Positions 51,735-59,554 of a stretch of DNA of 64,000 bases are shown here, piece by piece. Within the stretch, counting starts at the first letter, position 1; each line of letters opens with the position of its first letter. The translations under genes were made by a program, and so were the position numbers. The DNA comes from Candidatus Roseilinea sp. (lineage in GTDB: Bacteria > Chloroflexota > Anaerolineae > J036 > Brachytrichaceae): contig AP024676.1 in NCBI GenBank assembly GCA_025998955.1, positions 1,178,001 to 1,242,000 of the forward strand, given 5' to 3'. Under the pieces are notes generated by a model. It was not told the origin of the DNA, searched no databases, and saw only the letters and a program-made list of their open reading frames with translations.

Positions 51735-51760
51735 TGAATAGTCAAATTTAACTATTCAAG
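51735..51760. promoter_or_regulatory. Probable PadR operator
   Basis: A perfect 9-bp inverted repeat TTGAATAGT-N8-ACTATTCAA lies just after the -10 box and before the padR start. Its AT-rich centre and length suit a PadR dimer site; binding is inferred from position. Confidence 0.75.
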
Positions 51761-51782
51761 AATAGCCATTTGGAGTGCAGAG

Positions 51783-52322
51783 GTGGAACGCGAACTGCTC
51801 TTGCTCGGTTTGTTGCGTCAGGGTGCGATGCATGGTTACCAATTGCACGATTTCATCGAGCGCAATCTGGCCTTTTGTACTGATCTGAAGAAGCCCACCG
51901 CTTACGTGCTGTTGGACAAGATGCAGGCGAACGGCTGGGTGGTTGTGCGGGAGGCACGCGAGGGCAATCGTCCACACAAGCGCGTCTACAGCCTTACACC
52001 TGCTGGTGAGGATGCCTTTCAGCGCTTGCTGCGTGAGAATCTGGGCGCGTTTGTGGCTGCAAAGACCGGCAGCGATATCGGCTTGGCGTTCATAGATGCG
52101 TTACCCAAAACGGAAGCCTTGCAGTTGCTCGATCAGCGGCGCGCTGCTCTGGCCGCGCACTTGGCGGAATTCGAAACCGTGCCGCAGCACCAGGGAAGCT
52201 ATCAACTCTTGATAGATCACCAGTTGCACTATCTGCGCTGCGAACTCCAGTGGCTGGATGAGGTGATTGCCCGGATTCGGTCGCGCCGCCGCGCGTCATC
52301 GCGCTATGCAGAACGCGCTTGA
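51783..52322 (+). CDS. PadR-family transcriptional regulator
   Basis: 179 residues from a GTG at 51783, preceded by GGAG at good spacing. The N-terminal winged helix contains ERELLLLGLLRQGAMHGYQLHDFIE, the recognition helix TAYVLLDKMQANGW and the wing RVYSLTPAGEDAF. A C-terminal helical dimerisation region follows (ALQLLDQRRAALAAHLAEFE). It probably represses its own operon through the inverted repeat at 51735-51760, relieved by an unknown small molecule. Confidence 0.9.
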   Translation: MERELLLLGLLRQGAMHGYQLHDFIERNLAFCTDLKKPTAYVLLDKMQANGWVVVREAREGNRPHKRVYSLTPAGEDAFQRLLRENLGAFVAAKTGSDIGLAFIDALPKTEALQLLDQRRAALAAHLAEFETVPQHQGSYQLLIDHQLHYLRCELQWLDEVIARIRSRRRASSRYAERA

Positions 52323-52366
52323 CCGGCCGGTTCTCATGAATGTCATTCACTCAGAAAGGAGACGAT

Positions 52367-52777
52367 ATGCTTACGACTTTGATTACGGTTCATGGGCTCA
52401 TTCGTTGGGTATTGGCTGTGCTGGCGCTCATCGTGCTGGTTCGCTACGCCATAGGGTGGTTGGGGAAACGCTCCTTTACCAGCTTGGATCGCCAGCTCGG
52501 CGTAGCCTATGCTGGCGTCATCACGGTGCAATTCGTGCTCGGCCTGGTCAACCTCATCTTGCTGGCGGTGAACGGCGCTTTCCGCCCCGGCATTCATATC
52601 GAGCACGCCTTCTACGGGTTGGTTGCGACCGGACTGGCGCACATGACGCCTATGTTCAAGAACCAGCCGGATGCGACGCGCTTCCGCAATGCCTTCTTCT
52701 TGGTGCTAGCCTCGCTCCTGCTCGTCTTGCTGAGCGTGATGCGCTTGCGCGGCAGTTTCTTCTTTGGGATGGGGTGA
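52367..52777 (+). CDS. Small four-helix membrane protein, PadR-linked
   Basis: 136 residues from the ATG at 52367 with a strong AGAAAGGAG site. Four hydrophobic helices, His residues in helix 1 (TVHGLIRW) and later (IHIEHAFYGLVATGLAHM), and a Met-terminated tail. The His pattern recalls small haem- or quinone-type membrane proteins, but I cannot name a family. It is 44 bp after padR and is the likely regulated target. Confidence 0.72.
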   Translation: MLTTLITVHGLIRWVLAVLALIVLVRYAIGWLGKRSFTSLDRQLGVAYAGVITVQFVLGLVNLILLAVNGAFRPGIHIEHAFYGLVATGLAHMTPMFKNQPDATRFRNAFFLVLASLLLVLLSVMRLRGSFFFGMG

Positions 52778-52838
52778 GATCTTCTGCGCAATCCGATGTG
52801 GACGGCTGCGAACAAATGTGCGACGCAGTTGTAAGCGC

Positions 52839-52866
52839 TTGACGCTCTTGCGCGTGGGTGTAGATT
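52839..52866 (+). promoter_or_regulatory. Candidate promoter of the structured RNA
   Basis: TTGACG (52839-52844) and TAGATT (52861-52866) with a 16-nt spacer. Initiation would fall at about 52872-52874, a few bases before the closing stem of the predicted RNA. There is no coding gene downstream on this strand. Confidence 0.5.
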
Positions 52867-52872
52867 ACTCAC

Positions 52873-53004
52873 GGAAACAACGCACCGCTGCGGCAGGTCG
52901 AAGGCGCGTGAGTCGCCTTGAATTATTGGGAGATTAACACAAGGACACTCCCAGCGATTTCAGAGTAATGACCTGGCTCGATCGGCGGTGCGTTGCGCCT
53001 TTCC
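52873..53004 (+). ncRNA. Candidate structured non-coding RNA of about 130 nt
   Basis: A long closing stem pairs 52878-52888 with 52985-52995 (11 perfect bp) and extends across a 4-nt bulge to GGAAA/TTTCC (52873-52877 with 53000-53004). Inside are CAGGTC/GACCTG (52894-52899 with 52970-52975), hairpin AAGGCG/CGCCTT (52901-52906 with 52914-52919) and hairpin TGGGAG/CTCCCA (52927-52932 with 52948-52953). A promoter lies just upstream. No family (6S, SRP, riboswitch) matches what I remember. It lies in the 52778-53011 gap, tail to tail with lysZ. Confidence 0.5.
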
Positions 53005-53011
53005 CGGATAT

Positions 53012-53818
53012 TCATCGCTCGATCACGGTGCCCCTGCCGTTCATGGCGTGGAACACAGGACGGGCGACGCGTGCATCGCCGAAGATCACCTGTGATACGC
53101 CTCCGACAATAGCCTCGCTCGCGCCCAGCACTTTCTTCTTCATTCGGCCCTCGGCGAACGACAGCGCTTGCTCGAGTTCGTCGTATGCGATGCGCGGAAT
53201 CAACGTGCTTTCATCTGGAAAGGCGCGCAGCAGGCCGGGCACGTTCGAGAGAATGATGAGCTGACGCGCGCCAAGTGCAGCGGCAATCATGGCAGCGGCG
53301 CGATCACCATCCACATTGATCGCCTCGCCCTCGGTGCTGCACGCCGGCGGCGACACGACCGGTGTGTAGCCATGGTCCAGCAAGAGCCGCAGCAGTGCCG
53401 CGTTGACCCGCTCGACCTTGCCGGTGAAATCGTCGCGCACCAGCACTTGCCGGCCGTCAACCACGGCGCGCACGCTGGCCTTGCGCGGGCCTTCTAGCAA
53501 TCGCCCATCCAGCCCGCTCAGGCCAATGGCGTTCACCCTGCGCTTCTGAAGCCGCTCGACGATGCGCGTGTTCATCTTGCCCGCGTAGACCATCGCGAAG
53601 ATGTCCAGCGTCTCGGCGTCGGTGTAGCGCGAGGTGAAGCCCTGCGGCGAGGTGAGCATGCGCGGTGGCTTGCCGAGCTTTTCACTGAGCACGTTGGTCT
53701 CGTGCGAACCGCCGTGTACCAACACGAGTTGATGCCCTTCTTTAACCAGCGATGCAACGTCGTCGCATACCAAGTCATAGTTGATGCCGGCCGATCCGCC
53801 GACTTTGATTACGATCAT
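53012..53818 (-). CDS. lysZ: [LysW]-aminoadipate kinase
   Basis: 268-residue amino-acid kinase homologous to N-acetylglutamate kinase. It phosphorylates LysW-bound aminoadipate. Nearly co-linear with Thermus LysZ as I remember it: MIVIKVGGSAGINYD, VHGGSHETN, NAIGLSGLDGRL, GEAINVDGDRAAAMIAA, LSNVPGLL and EGRMKKKVLGA. It follows lysY by 9 bp on the same strand. Confidence 0.92.
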   Translation of the reverse strand: MIVIKVGGSAGINYDLVCDDVASLVKEGHQLVLVHGGSHETNVLSEKLGKPPRMLTSPQGFTSRYTDAETLDIFAMVYAGKMNTRIVERLQKRRVNAIGLSGLDGRLLEGPRKASVRAVVDGRQVLVRDDFTGKVERVNAALLRLLLDHGYTPVVSPPACSTEGEAINVDGDRAAAMIAAALGARQLIILSNVPGLLRAFPDESTLIPRIAYDELEQALSFAEGRMKKKVLGASEAIVGGVSQVIFGDARVARPVFHAMNGRGTVIER

Positions 53819-53827
53819 AGGTTGCGT

Positions 53828-54913
53828 TCAGGGATGTAGTCCGGGAAATTCCAGGCCGGCGCGCTCGTCCCAGCCCATCATCACGTTCAGGCATTGCACG
53901 GCGCTGCCGGCGGCGCCCTTCATTAGATTATCTATGGCGCACAGCAAGGTGACCTTGCGCCCATCGTCGCTCAGCGCGAAGCCGACGTCGGCCCAGTTGC
54001 TGCCGGCCAGGATCTTCGGCTCGGGCAACCGGAAGATGCCGGTGTTCGATTTGACGATGCGCACGAACGGCTCGTCCTTGTAGCACGTGCGGAAGGCCTT
54101 CCAGAGGTCCTTCTCCTGCGCCGGTTGCTTCAGAAAGGCATGCACGGTGGCCAGCACGCCGCGCACCATCTCGATCGAGGTCACCGTCATGTGGATTGTG
54201 GGTGTGGTGTCCGATTTTGCTCCCACCAGTTCGAGCATCAGTTCGACTTCGGCAATGTGCCGGTGGCCGGCCGGTGCGTACGAACGCACTGCGCCGCTGC
54301 GCTCGGGGTGATGTGAGGCGTCGCTGCTTTCGGCGCCGCCTTCGCTGCTGCCTACCTTGACGTCGGCGATGATCGGCCGGCTGAAGTCGAGCATGTCGGC
54401 GCGGACGAGAGGTAGTAGGGCGAGATTCGTTGCCGTCGCATTGCAGCCGACGCCGCTGGCGTAGCACGCACCGCGCAGCTTGTCGCGCGTCAGTTCCGGT
54501 AAGCCGTACACGAATCGTCCTAGCCAATCCGGGGCTTGGTGTGGACTGCCATACCACTTCGCATAGGCACTAATGTTGTAAAGCCGAAAATCAGCACTGA
54601 GGTCAATGACCACGCCAGCGAGACTCGCCCAGTGGTCTATGTGCGCGCTGGCTTCACCGTGCGGTAGGCACAAGAAGATCACATCGGTCTTCCGAACATC
54701 TTCCGGCCGGATGAATTGCAGGCTGCCATGACGCGTGCCGCGCAGATTCGGGTGGGGGACATGCGCGTATTCGCCCATACGACTGCGCGAAGTGATTTGT
54801 GTCACCTCGGCATAGGGGTGAAAATTTAAGATCCTTAAAAGCTCTCCGCCTGTGTAGCCGGTCGCGCCGATGATGGCACATCGTATCTTCGACGTTGAGA
54901 GATCATCTGGCAT
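53828..54913 (-). CDS. lysY: [LysW]-aminoadipyl phosphate reductase
   Basis: 361 residues from the ATG at 54913. An ArgC-type dehydrogenase: Rossmann motif CAIIGATGYTGGELLRIL, catalytic Cys in YASGVGCNATATNLALLPL, late PAGHRHIAEVE with its His, and a C-terminal AIDNLMKGAAGSAVQCLN. It reduces the acyl phosphate made by LysZ to the semialdehyde used by LysJ. A TATAAT box ends 10 nt before the start. Confidence 0.92.
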   Translation of the reverse strand: MPDDLSTSKIRCAIIGATGYTGGELLRILNFHPYAEVTQITSRSRMGEYAHVPHPNLRGTRHGSLQFIRPEDVRKTDVIFLCLPHGEASAHIDHWASLAGVVIDLSADFRLYNISAYAKWYGSPHQAPDWLGRFVYGLPELTRDKLRGACYASGVGCNATATNLALLPLVRADMLDFSRPIIADVKVGSSEGGAESSDASHHPERSGAVRSYAPAGHRHIAEVELMLELVGAKSDTTPTIHMTVTSIEMVRGVLATVHAFLKQPAQEKDLWKAFRTCYKDEPFVRIVKSNTGIFRLPEPKILAGSNWADVGFALSDDGRKVTLLCAIDNLMKGAAGSAVQCLNVMMGWDERAGLEFPGLHP

Positions 54914-54923
54914 CGCGCGCGAG

Positions 54924-54929
54924 ATTATA
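54924..54929 (-). promoter_or_regulatory. -10 box of lysY-lysZ (TATAAT)
   Basis: A perfect TATAAT on the minus strand ends 10 nt before the lysY ATG, predicting a transcript starting only about 4 nt before the start codon. No good -35 box is visible. Confidence 0.6.
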
Positions 54930-55017
54930 GCGATTGACTCCCTTATTCCCGATTTTGCTATTATGATCACGCTCTATATGCGCGAGAACTCTTGAAACGA
55001 CCCTTTCCGAACGAGGC

Positions 55018-56487
55018 ATGACATCCGCAGAAACGACAATCACCCAGCGTCCCCTCCTCGATGGCAACTACAAGGCCGGCTCGTTCTTCGACGAGATGTT
55101 CGACAACGAAGGCCGGCCGCGCCCGCACTACCAAGCATTGTGTGCGGATCTTGCCGGGTTGACGCACGAGACCTTCGACGAACGCCGCCGTGCTGCGGAT
55201 ATCTCCTTCCTCTATCAGGGCATCACGTTCACCGTATATGGCAGTCAAGAAGGCATCGAACGAATCTTCCCGTTCGACTTGATCCCCCGCATCATTCCCC
55301 GCGATGAGTGGTTGTTGCTGGAGCGTGGTTTGGAGCAGCGCGTGATGGCGCTCAACGCCTTCTTGCAGGACGTGTATCACCAACAGCGCATCATCCGTGA
55401 TGGGCGTATCCCCGCCGAATTGGTATTCGGCGCGAAACACTTTCGCCGCGAGATGGTGGGGGTACGCGTGCCGCGCGACGTGTATGCCCATGTGGCCGGC
55501 ATTGACATCATTCGCGACGAGCGAGGTCACTACTACGTTCTAGAGGACAACCTGCGCTCTCCGTCTGGCGTCAGCTATATGCTGGAGAACAGACAGGCGA
55601 TGAAGCGCACCTTCGCACGTATTTTCGAGCACTACGGCGTGCGTCCGGTGGAACATTACCCGCAAGAGCTGTTGAACACGCTGCGCTCGGTTGCGCCGCA
55701 CCCCGACGTCGAACCGACGGTGGTCCTGCTCACCCCCGGCATCTACAACTCAGCTTACTTCGAGCACTCCTATCTGGCACGTCAAATGGGGATCGAGATC
55801 GTGGAAGGGCGCGACCTGGTCGTGCACGACGGCAAGGTCTATATGCGCACGACAACCGGTCTGAAGCAGGTGGATGTGATCTATCGCCGCGTGGACGATG
55901 ACTTTCTCGACCCACTGAGCTTTCGTCCGGATAGTTTGCTCGGGGCTCCTGGTCTATTTTCTGCCTACGTCATGGGTAACGTGACGCTAGCCAATGCCGT
56001 TGGCACGGGCGTCGCCGATGACAAAGCCGTGTATGCGTTCGTGCCGGAGATGATTCGCTATTATCTGTCCGAATCACCTATTCTGGACAATGTGCCCACC
56101 TATTTGGCGGTCCGAGATGACGATCGCGCCTATATCCTCGATCACCTCGATACGCTGGTGGTCAAGTCGGTGAACGAGAGTGGGGGCTACGGCATGTTGA
56201 TCGGCCCTCACGCCAGCCGTGAGCAGATCGCGCTTTTCCGAGCGCGCATCCAGACGCAGCCGCGCAATTTCATCGCCCAGCCGGTCATCTCCCTCAGCCG
56301 GCACCCCACCTATGTGGACGGCGAGCTGCGTGGCTGTCACATTGATCTGCGTCCATACGTGCTATGCGGCGAGCGGATCACGATCGTGCCGGGCGGTCTG
56401 ACGCGCGTCGCGCTGCGCAGTGGATCGCTGGTCGTCAATTCTTCGCAGGGGGGTGGCAGCAAGGACACATGGGTGCTTTACGACTAG
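55018..56487 (+). CDS. Circularly permuted ATP-grasp protein (DUF404/DUF407)
   Basis: 489 residues. Seen: [37 protein letters not shown], the strongly conserved [21 protein letters not shown], a late [17 protein letters not shown], and [26 protein letters not shown]. This is the CP-ATP-grasp type 1/2 family, predicted to join amines to carboxylates in peptide or amide synthesis. It always travels with an Alpha-E protein and a transglutaminase-like protein, as here. It is divergent from lysY (104 bp). Confidence 0.94.
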   Translation: MTSAETTITQRPLLDGNYKAGSFFDEMFDNEGRPRPHYQALCADLAGLTHETFDERRRAADISFLYQGITFTVYGSQEGIERIFPFDLIPRIIPRDEWLLLERGLEQRVMALNAFLQDVYHQQRIIRDGRIPAELVFGAKHFRREMVGVRVPRDVYAHVAGIDIIRDERGHYYVLEDNLRSPSGVSYMLENRQAMKRTFARIFEHYGVRPVEHYPQELLNTLRSVAPHPDVEPTVVLLTPGIYNSAYFEHSYLARQMGIEIVEGRDLVVHDGKVYMRTTTGLKQVDVIYRRVDDDFLDPLSFRPDSLLGAPGLFSAYVMGNVTLANAVGTGVADDKAVYAFVPEMIRYYLSESPILDNVPTYLAVRDDDRAYILDHLDTLVVKSVNESGGYGMLIGPHASREQIALFRARIQTQPRNFIAQPVISLSRHPTYVDGELRGCHIDLRPYVLCGERITIVPGGLTRVALRSGSLVVNSSQGGGSKDTWVLYD

Positions 56488-56518
56488 CGGCTACGAGTAG
56501 ACAAGCAGCTCGTAGCCG
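56488..56518. terminator. Hairpin between ATP-grasp and Alpha-E genes
   Basis: A perfect 10-bp stem (56488-56497 with 56509-56518, CGGCTACGAG) and an 11-nt loop start just after the ATP-grasp stop. No U-tract follows, and the same-strand genes continue after it, so it is more likely an attenuator or RNA-stability element. Confidence 0.6.
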
Positions 56519-56550
56519 ATCAGTCGTAAGTCAGGGAGTAGAAAGTCAAC

Positions 56551-57549
56551 ATGTTGAGTCGGGTCGCCGATGCATTGTATTGGATGGCGCGCTATATCGA
56601 ACGTGCGGAGGATATCACTCGTATTTTGGCCGTGAACTTTCATGCGTTGTTGGATACGCGGGTGGAGAGTTCGGAGAAAGGCTGGCAGCCGCTGATCGCG
56701 ATCACCGGTGACGAAGACCTGTTCCGGCAACACTTCGACCGTTACAACGCGCAAACCGTTGCCGAGTTCCTGCTGTGGCATCCATCCAACCCAAACGCAG
56801 TAGTGGTATGCATTCATCGTGCGCGCGAAAACGCCCGCAGCGTGCGCGAACAAATTAGCAGCGAGATGTGGGAGTCGTTGAACCGGCTCTACTTTCTGGT
56901 TCATCGCGTCAACCGTCCTACCGTGCTGCGCGGGCCGCACGAGTTCTTCAGCCAGATTCGCGATGGATCGCACGCTTTTCAAGGCATTACCGAAGCGACA
57001 CTGATTCACGGCGAAGGCTACGAGTTCATTCAGTTGGGCAAATTCCTGGAGCGCGCAGAGAAGACTGTTCGCATTCTCGATGTGAAGTATGCCGGCCTAC
57101 ATACACTCCCCGACGACACACCTGAGGCTTCACTACAGCTTATCGCGACCCTCAAGTCGTGCAGCGCTTTCGAGGCCTTTCGCAAACAGTCGGTCGAGCC
57201 ACTACGCGCCTCGCGCGTGGCCGAGTTCTTGCTGCTCAATCAGGCCTTCCCACGTGCCGTTCTGTTCTGCCTGAAGCGCAGCCAACAGGCTGTAGACCGG
57301 GTGAGCAGCCTGAGCGTCACATCTGGGAACAGCGCGACGCATTGCAGTAAACCTCAGCGTGCCTTGGGACGACTCTGCTCGGAACTCGCGTATCTCGACA
57401 TCCAGGACGTTCTAGACGACCGGATGCATCCTTTCCTCTCTGGCCTGCTGCGACACATCAACGAAGCTGCCGATGATGTGTCGCAGGCGTTCTTCAACAC
57501 GCAAGTCGTGCTGCCGAGCCCACGACGCCAGCAGGCCCAACAGCAATGA
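56551..57549 (+). CDS. Alpha-E domain protein (DUF403)
   Basis: 332 residues, all-helical, starting [26 protein letters not shown], which is the family signature, with [21 protein letters not shown] in the middle. Such proteins partner the CP-ATP-grasp enzyme and are predicted to help build or modify a small peptide-like product. The C-terminus ends in a Gln/Arg-rich tail. The transglutaminase gene starts 28 bp downstream. Confidence 0.93.
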   Translation: MLSRVADALYWMARYIERAEDITRILAVNFHALLDTRVESSEKGWQPLIAITGDEDLFRQHFDRYNAQTVAEFLLWHPSNPNAVVVCIHRARENARSVREQISSEMWESLNRLYFLVHRVNRPTVLRGPHEFFSQIRDGSHAFQGITEATLIHGEGYEFIQLGKFLERAEKTVRILDVKYAGLHTLPDDTPEASLQLIATLKSCSAFEAFRKQSVEPLRASRVAEFLLLNQAFPRAVLFCLKRSQQAVDRVSSLSVTSGNSATHCSKPQRALGRLCSELAYLDIQDVLDDRMHPFLSGLLRHINEAADDVSQAFFNTQVVLPSPRRQQAQQQ

Positions 57550-57577
57550 CGGTTGGTTGGTTGCATTTCGACTCATC

Positions 57578-58381
57578 ATGAGAATTTTCATCCAGCACAC
57601 CACCACGCTCACCTATGATGTGCCGATCTGTGAGGCGCATACAGAAATACGTCAGAAGCCACTCGATGCCGGCGGACAACGCTGCCTCAGCTTTCGACTC
57701 GAAGTGCGCCCTGAGCGGGCTAACGTCTTGTCGTTCGTGGATCACTTCGGGAACATCGTGCATTACTTCGACTGGCTTCAACCGCACGACCGCGTGGTGA
57801 TCACAGCGAGCAGCGAAGTGCTGACGCCGGCCACATTCACCGACGACTGCACGGATTTATCGCCGTTGGAACGTTTCGACTATCTTGCGCCGACGACTTA
57901 TGCGCCGCGCGACGAGATGATTTGCACCTTTGCGGCGCCGCATGTCGCCGGCTCGTCATACGAGACAGCGCTAGCCTTGATGGAGGCGATCTATCGCAGT
58001 ATCCAGTATGAGCGCGGTGCAACGCACGTGAAGACGACTGCCGACGAAGTGATCCAACTCGGGCGCGGCGTGTGTCAGGATTTCGCCCACCTGTTCATCG
58101 CTGCGTGTCGCTGTCAGGGCATCCCTGCACGCTACGTCAGCGGCTATCTGTATGATCCCAAGTTCTTTGGCACCGACGTAGCCACGCATGCCTGGGCCGA
58201 CGTGTTCATCGAAGGGCGTGGGTGGGTATCGCTGGACCCCACCCACAACTGCCTGCAAGATGGGCGCTATGTGCGCGTGGCCATCGGTCGCGACTACGCA
58301 GACACACCACCGACGCGTGGCGTGTTCAAAGGCAACGCGCGCGAGACGCTCGAGGTTCGCGTGAGCATCCGCAGCGCCTAA
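57578..58381 (+). CDS. Transglutaminase-like cysteine peptidase
   Basis: 267 residues from the ATG at 57578. An N-terminal beta domain ([22 protein letters not shown]) precedes the catalytic triad: Cys in [14 protein letters not shown], His in [10 protein letters not shown], Asp in WVSLDPTHN. It is predicted to cleave or transfer peptide bonds in the ATP-grasp/Alpha-E system. It converges on lysX, 3 bp between stops. Confidence 0.93.
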   Translation: MRIFIQHTTTLTYDVPICEAHTEIRQKPLDAGGQRCLSFRLEVRPERANVLSFVDHFGNIVHYFDWLQPHDRVVITASSEVLTPATFTDDCTDLSPLERFDYLAPTTYAPRDEMICTFAAPHVAGSSYETALALMEAIYRSIQYERGATHVKTTADEVIQLGRGVCQDFAHLFIAACRCQGIPARYVSGYLYDPKFFGTDVATHAWADVFIEGRGWVSLDPTHNCLQDGRYVRVAIGRDYADTPPTRGVFKGNARETLEVRVSIRSA

Positions 58382-58384
58382 CGG

Positions 58385-59233
58385 CTAGCCCTGGCAAACG
58401 CCGATCACATAGTCGGCCATCGCCCCGGGGATGTCCACGCCGGTCGCCGGCACGCTGTTGCGGAATTCCATCGTGTGGTTGACCTCGTTCACGAGCAGCC
58501 CGCGCGCCGGATCCTCGAACAAATCCACGGCGACGATGCCACCGCCCACGGCGCGCGCTGCTGCGACGCTGATGGCGTCAATCTCCGGCGTGACCGGGCA
58601 GTTGCTGGCTTTGCCGCCCAGGTGGGTGTTGGTGATCCAGTGATCCGAAGTGCGGTAAATTGCGGCAATCGTCCGGTCGCCGACGACGAACGAGCGAATA
58701 TCGCGTCCCGGCTTCTTCACCAGCTCCTGCACGTAGTAGATGTGCTGCGCATAGCCGCCCAGCTCATCGCGCAGCGTGACCACAGCCTCGGCAGCATCGC
58801 GATCGTTCACGCGCACCACGCCGCGCCCCCACGAGCCGATCACCGGCTTGAGCACGCACGGGTAGCCGATGCGCTCGATTGCCTCCAGCGCGCTGGCCGG
58901 CGTGAATGCCATCATCACCCGCGTCGTCGGCACACCATGTTGCAGCATGAGTTGTGTGGTGATGAACTTGTCGCCGCAGTTTTCGATGACCTCGTGCGTG
59001 TTGACCGCGCGCACGCCGGCCAGCTTCATGATGCGCTGCACGTAGGTGGCACGGCTCTGCGATACGCAGCGCTCAACGACCACGTCATAGCGCCTCCAGG
59101 TGCTTAAATCGCATAGATCGAAGACGACGCTGCGGTCGTCCACGACATCCACCTCGACGCCGCGCCGGTTGAAGGCCTCGAGCAGCATCTTCTCTTCCGG
59201 GCGGACGAGGCTGCAAACGATGCAGACTTTCAT
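58385..59233 (-). CDS. lysX: Alpha-aminoadipate-LysW ligase (RimK-type ATP-grasp)
   Basis: 282 residues from the ATG at 59233. It attaches the amino group of aminoadipate (or glutamate) to the C-terminal Glu of LysW. ATP-grasp features: GDKFITTQLMLQHGVPTTR, VLKPVIGSWGRGVVRV, YVQELVKKPGRDIRSFVVG and VNEVNHTMEFRNSVPATGVDIPG. The TMEF-NSV-TGVDIPG tail is as in LysX rather than ribosomal RimK. lysW lies just upstream (94 bp). Confidence 0.92.
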   Translation of the reverse strand: MKVCIVCSLVRPEEKMLLEAFNRRGVEVDVVDDRSVVFDLCDLSTWRRYDVVVERCVSQSRATYVQRIMKLAGVRAVNTHEVIENCGDKFITTQLMLQHGVPTTRVMMAFTPASALEAIERIGYPCVLKPVIGSWGRGVVRVNDRDAAEAVVTLRDELGGYAQHIYYVQELVKKPGRDIRSFVVGDRTIAAIYRTSDHWITNTHLGGKASNCPVTPEIDAISVAAARAVGGGIVAVDLFEDPARGLLVNEVNHTMEFRNSVPATGVDIPGAMADYVIGVCQG

Positions 59234-59259
59234 CGCGTTATTCAGGTCAGGGTGCATCA

Positions 59260-59325
59260 TGGAGATAGGCGCTACGCTCCCTGTCCCCGTGTCCCCATGC
59301 CTCCTTGTCTCGTCGCTCCCAACCG
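59260..59325. repeat. Heptamer-like low-complexity spacer between lysW and lysX
   Basis: Pyrimidine-rich units such as CTCCCTG, TCCCCGT, GTCCCCA, TTGTCTC and GTCGCTC at roughly 7-bp spacing fill the gap. No promoter signal was seen in it. Confidence 0.55.
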
Positions 59326-59327
59326 GC

Positions 59328-59516
59328 TTACTCTCCCCAGTCTTCCTCCTCGGTCGGCGCCAGGTCGAGCGCCAGCGGTTCGAGGGAGATTACCTCCAGC
59401 TCGGCGCCGCAGTCGGAACACCGGATGAGTTCGTGCAGAACCGGTGCACTCTTGAACGCGACGGTCGCGCCGCATTCGGGGCATTCGGCGGTTGTGACAG
59501 ATAGTGTGTTGAACAT
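59328..59516 (-). CDS. lysW: Amino-group carrier protein LysW
   Basis: 62 residues from the ATG at 59516. A zinc ribbon (C12, C15, C33, C36) in TAECPECGATVAF and LIRCSDCGAELEV is followed by an acidic tail ending EEEDWGE, the exact carboxy-terminal signature whose last Glu is loaded with aminoadipate. All lysine intermediates downstream of LysX stay bound here. It lies next to lysX and 38 bp from the upstream sugar-kinase fusion gene. Confidence 0.96.
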   Translation of the reverse strand: MFNTLSVTTAECPECGATVAFKSAPVLHELIRCSDCGAELEVISLEPLALDLAPTEEEDWGE

Positions 59517-59554
59517 AGCGCGCGATTCTATCCATGTGCGGCGCAATGTGTCAA

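Noticed and set aside
52985-53004. The structured region as an intrinsic terminator of lysZ
   Set aside because: On the minus strand the stem is very long-range and is not followed by a U-tract; the promoter favours the plus strand, though a 3' role cannot be excluded.
52778-53011. tRNA, 6S RNA or SRP RNA in the structured gap
   Set aside because: No T-loop or anticodon arm, no GGAAGGAAGCA-type SRP loop and no 6S-like central bubble could be found, so I left it as an unassigned RNA candidate.
54914-55017. Lysine riboswitch upstream of lysY
   Set aside because: The gap is only 104 bp and shared with a divergent gene; none of the conserved lysine-riboswitch segments is visible and the predicted leader is a few nucleotides.
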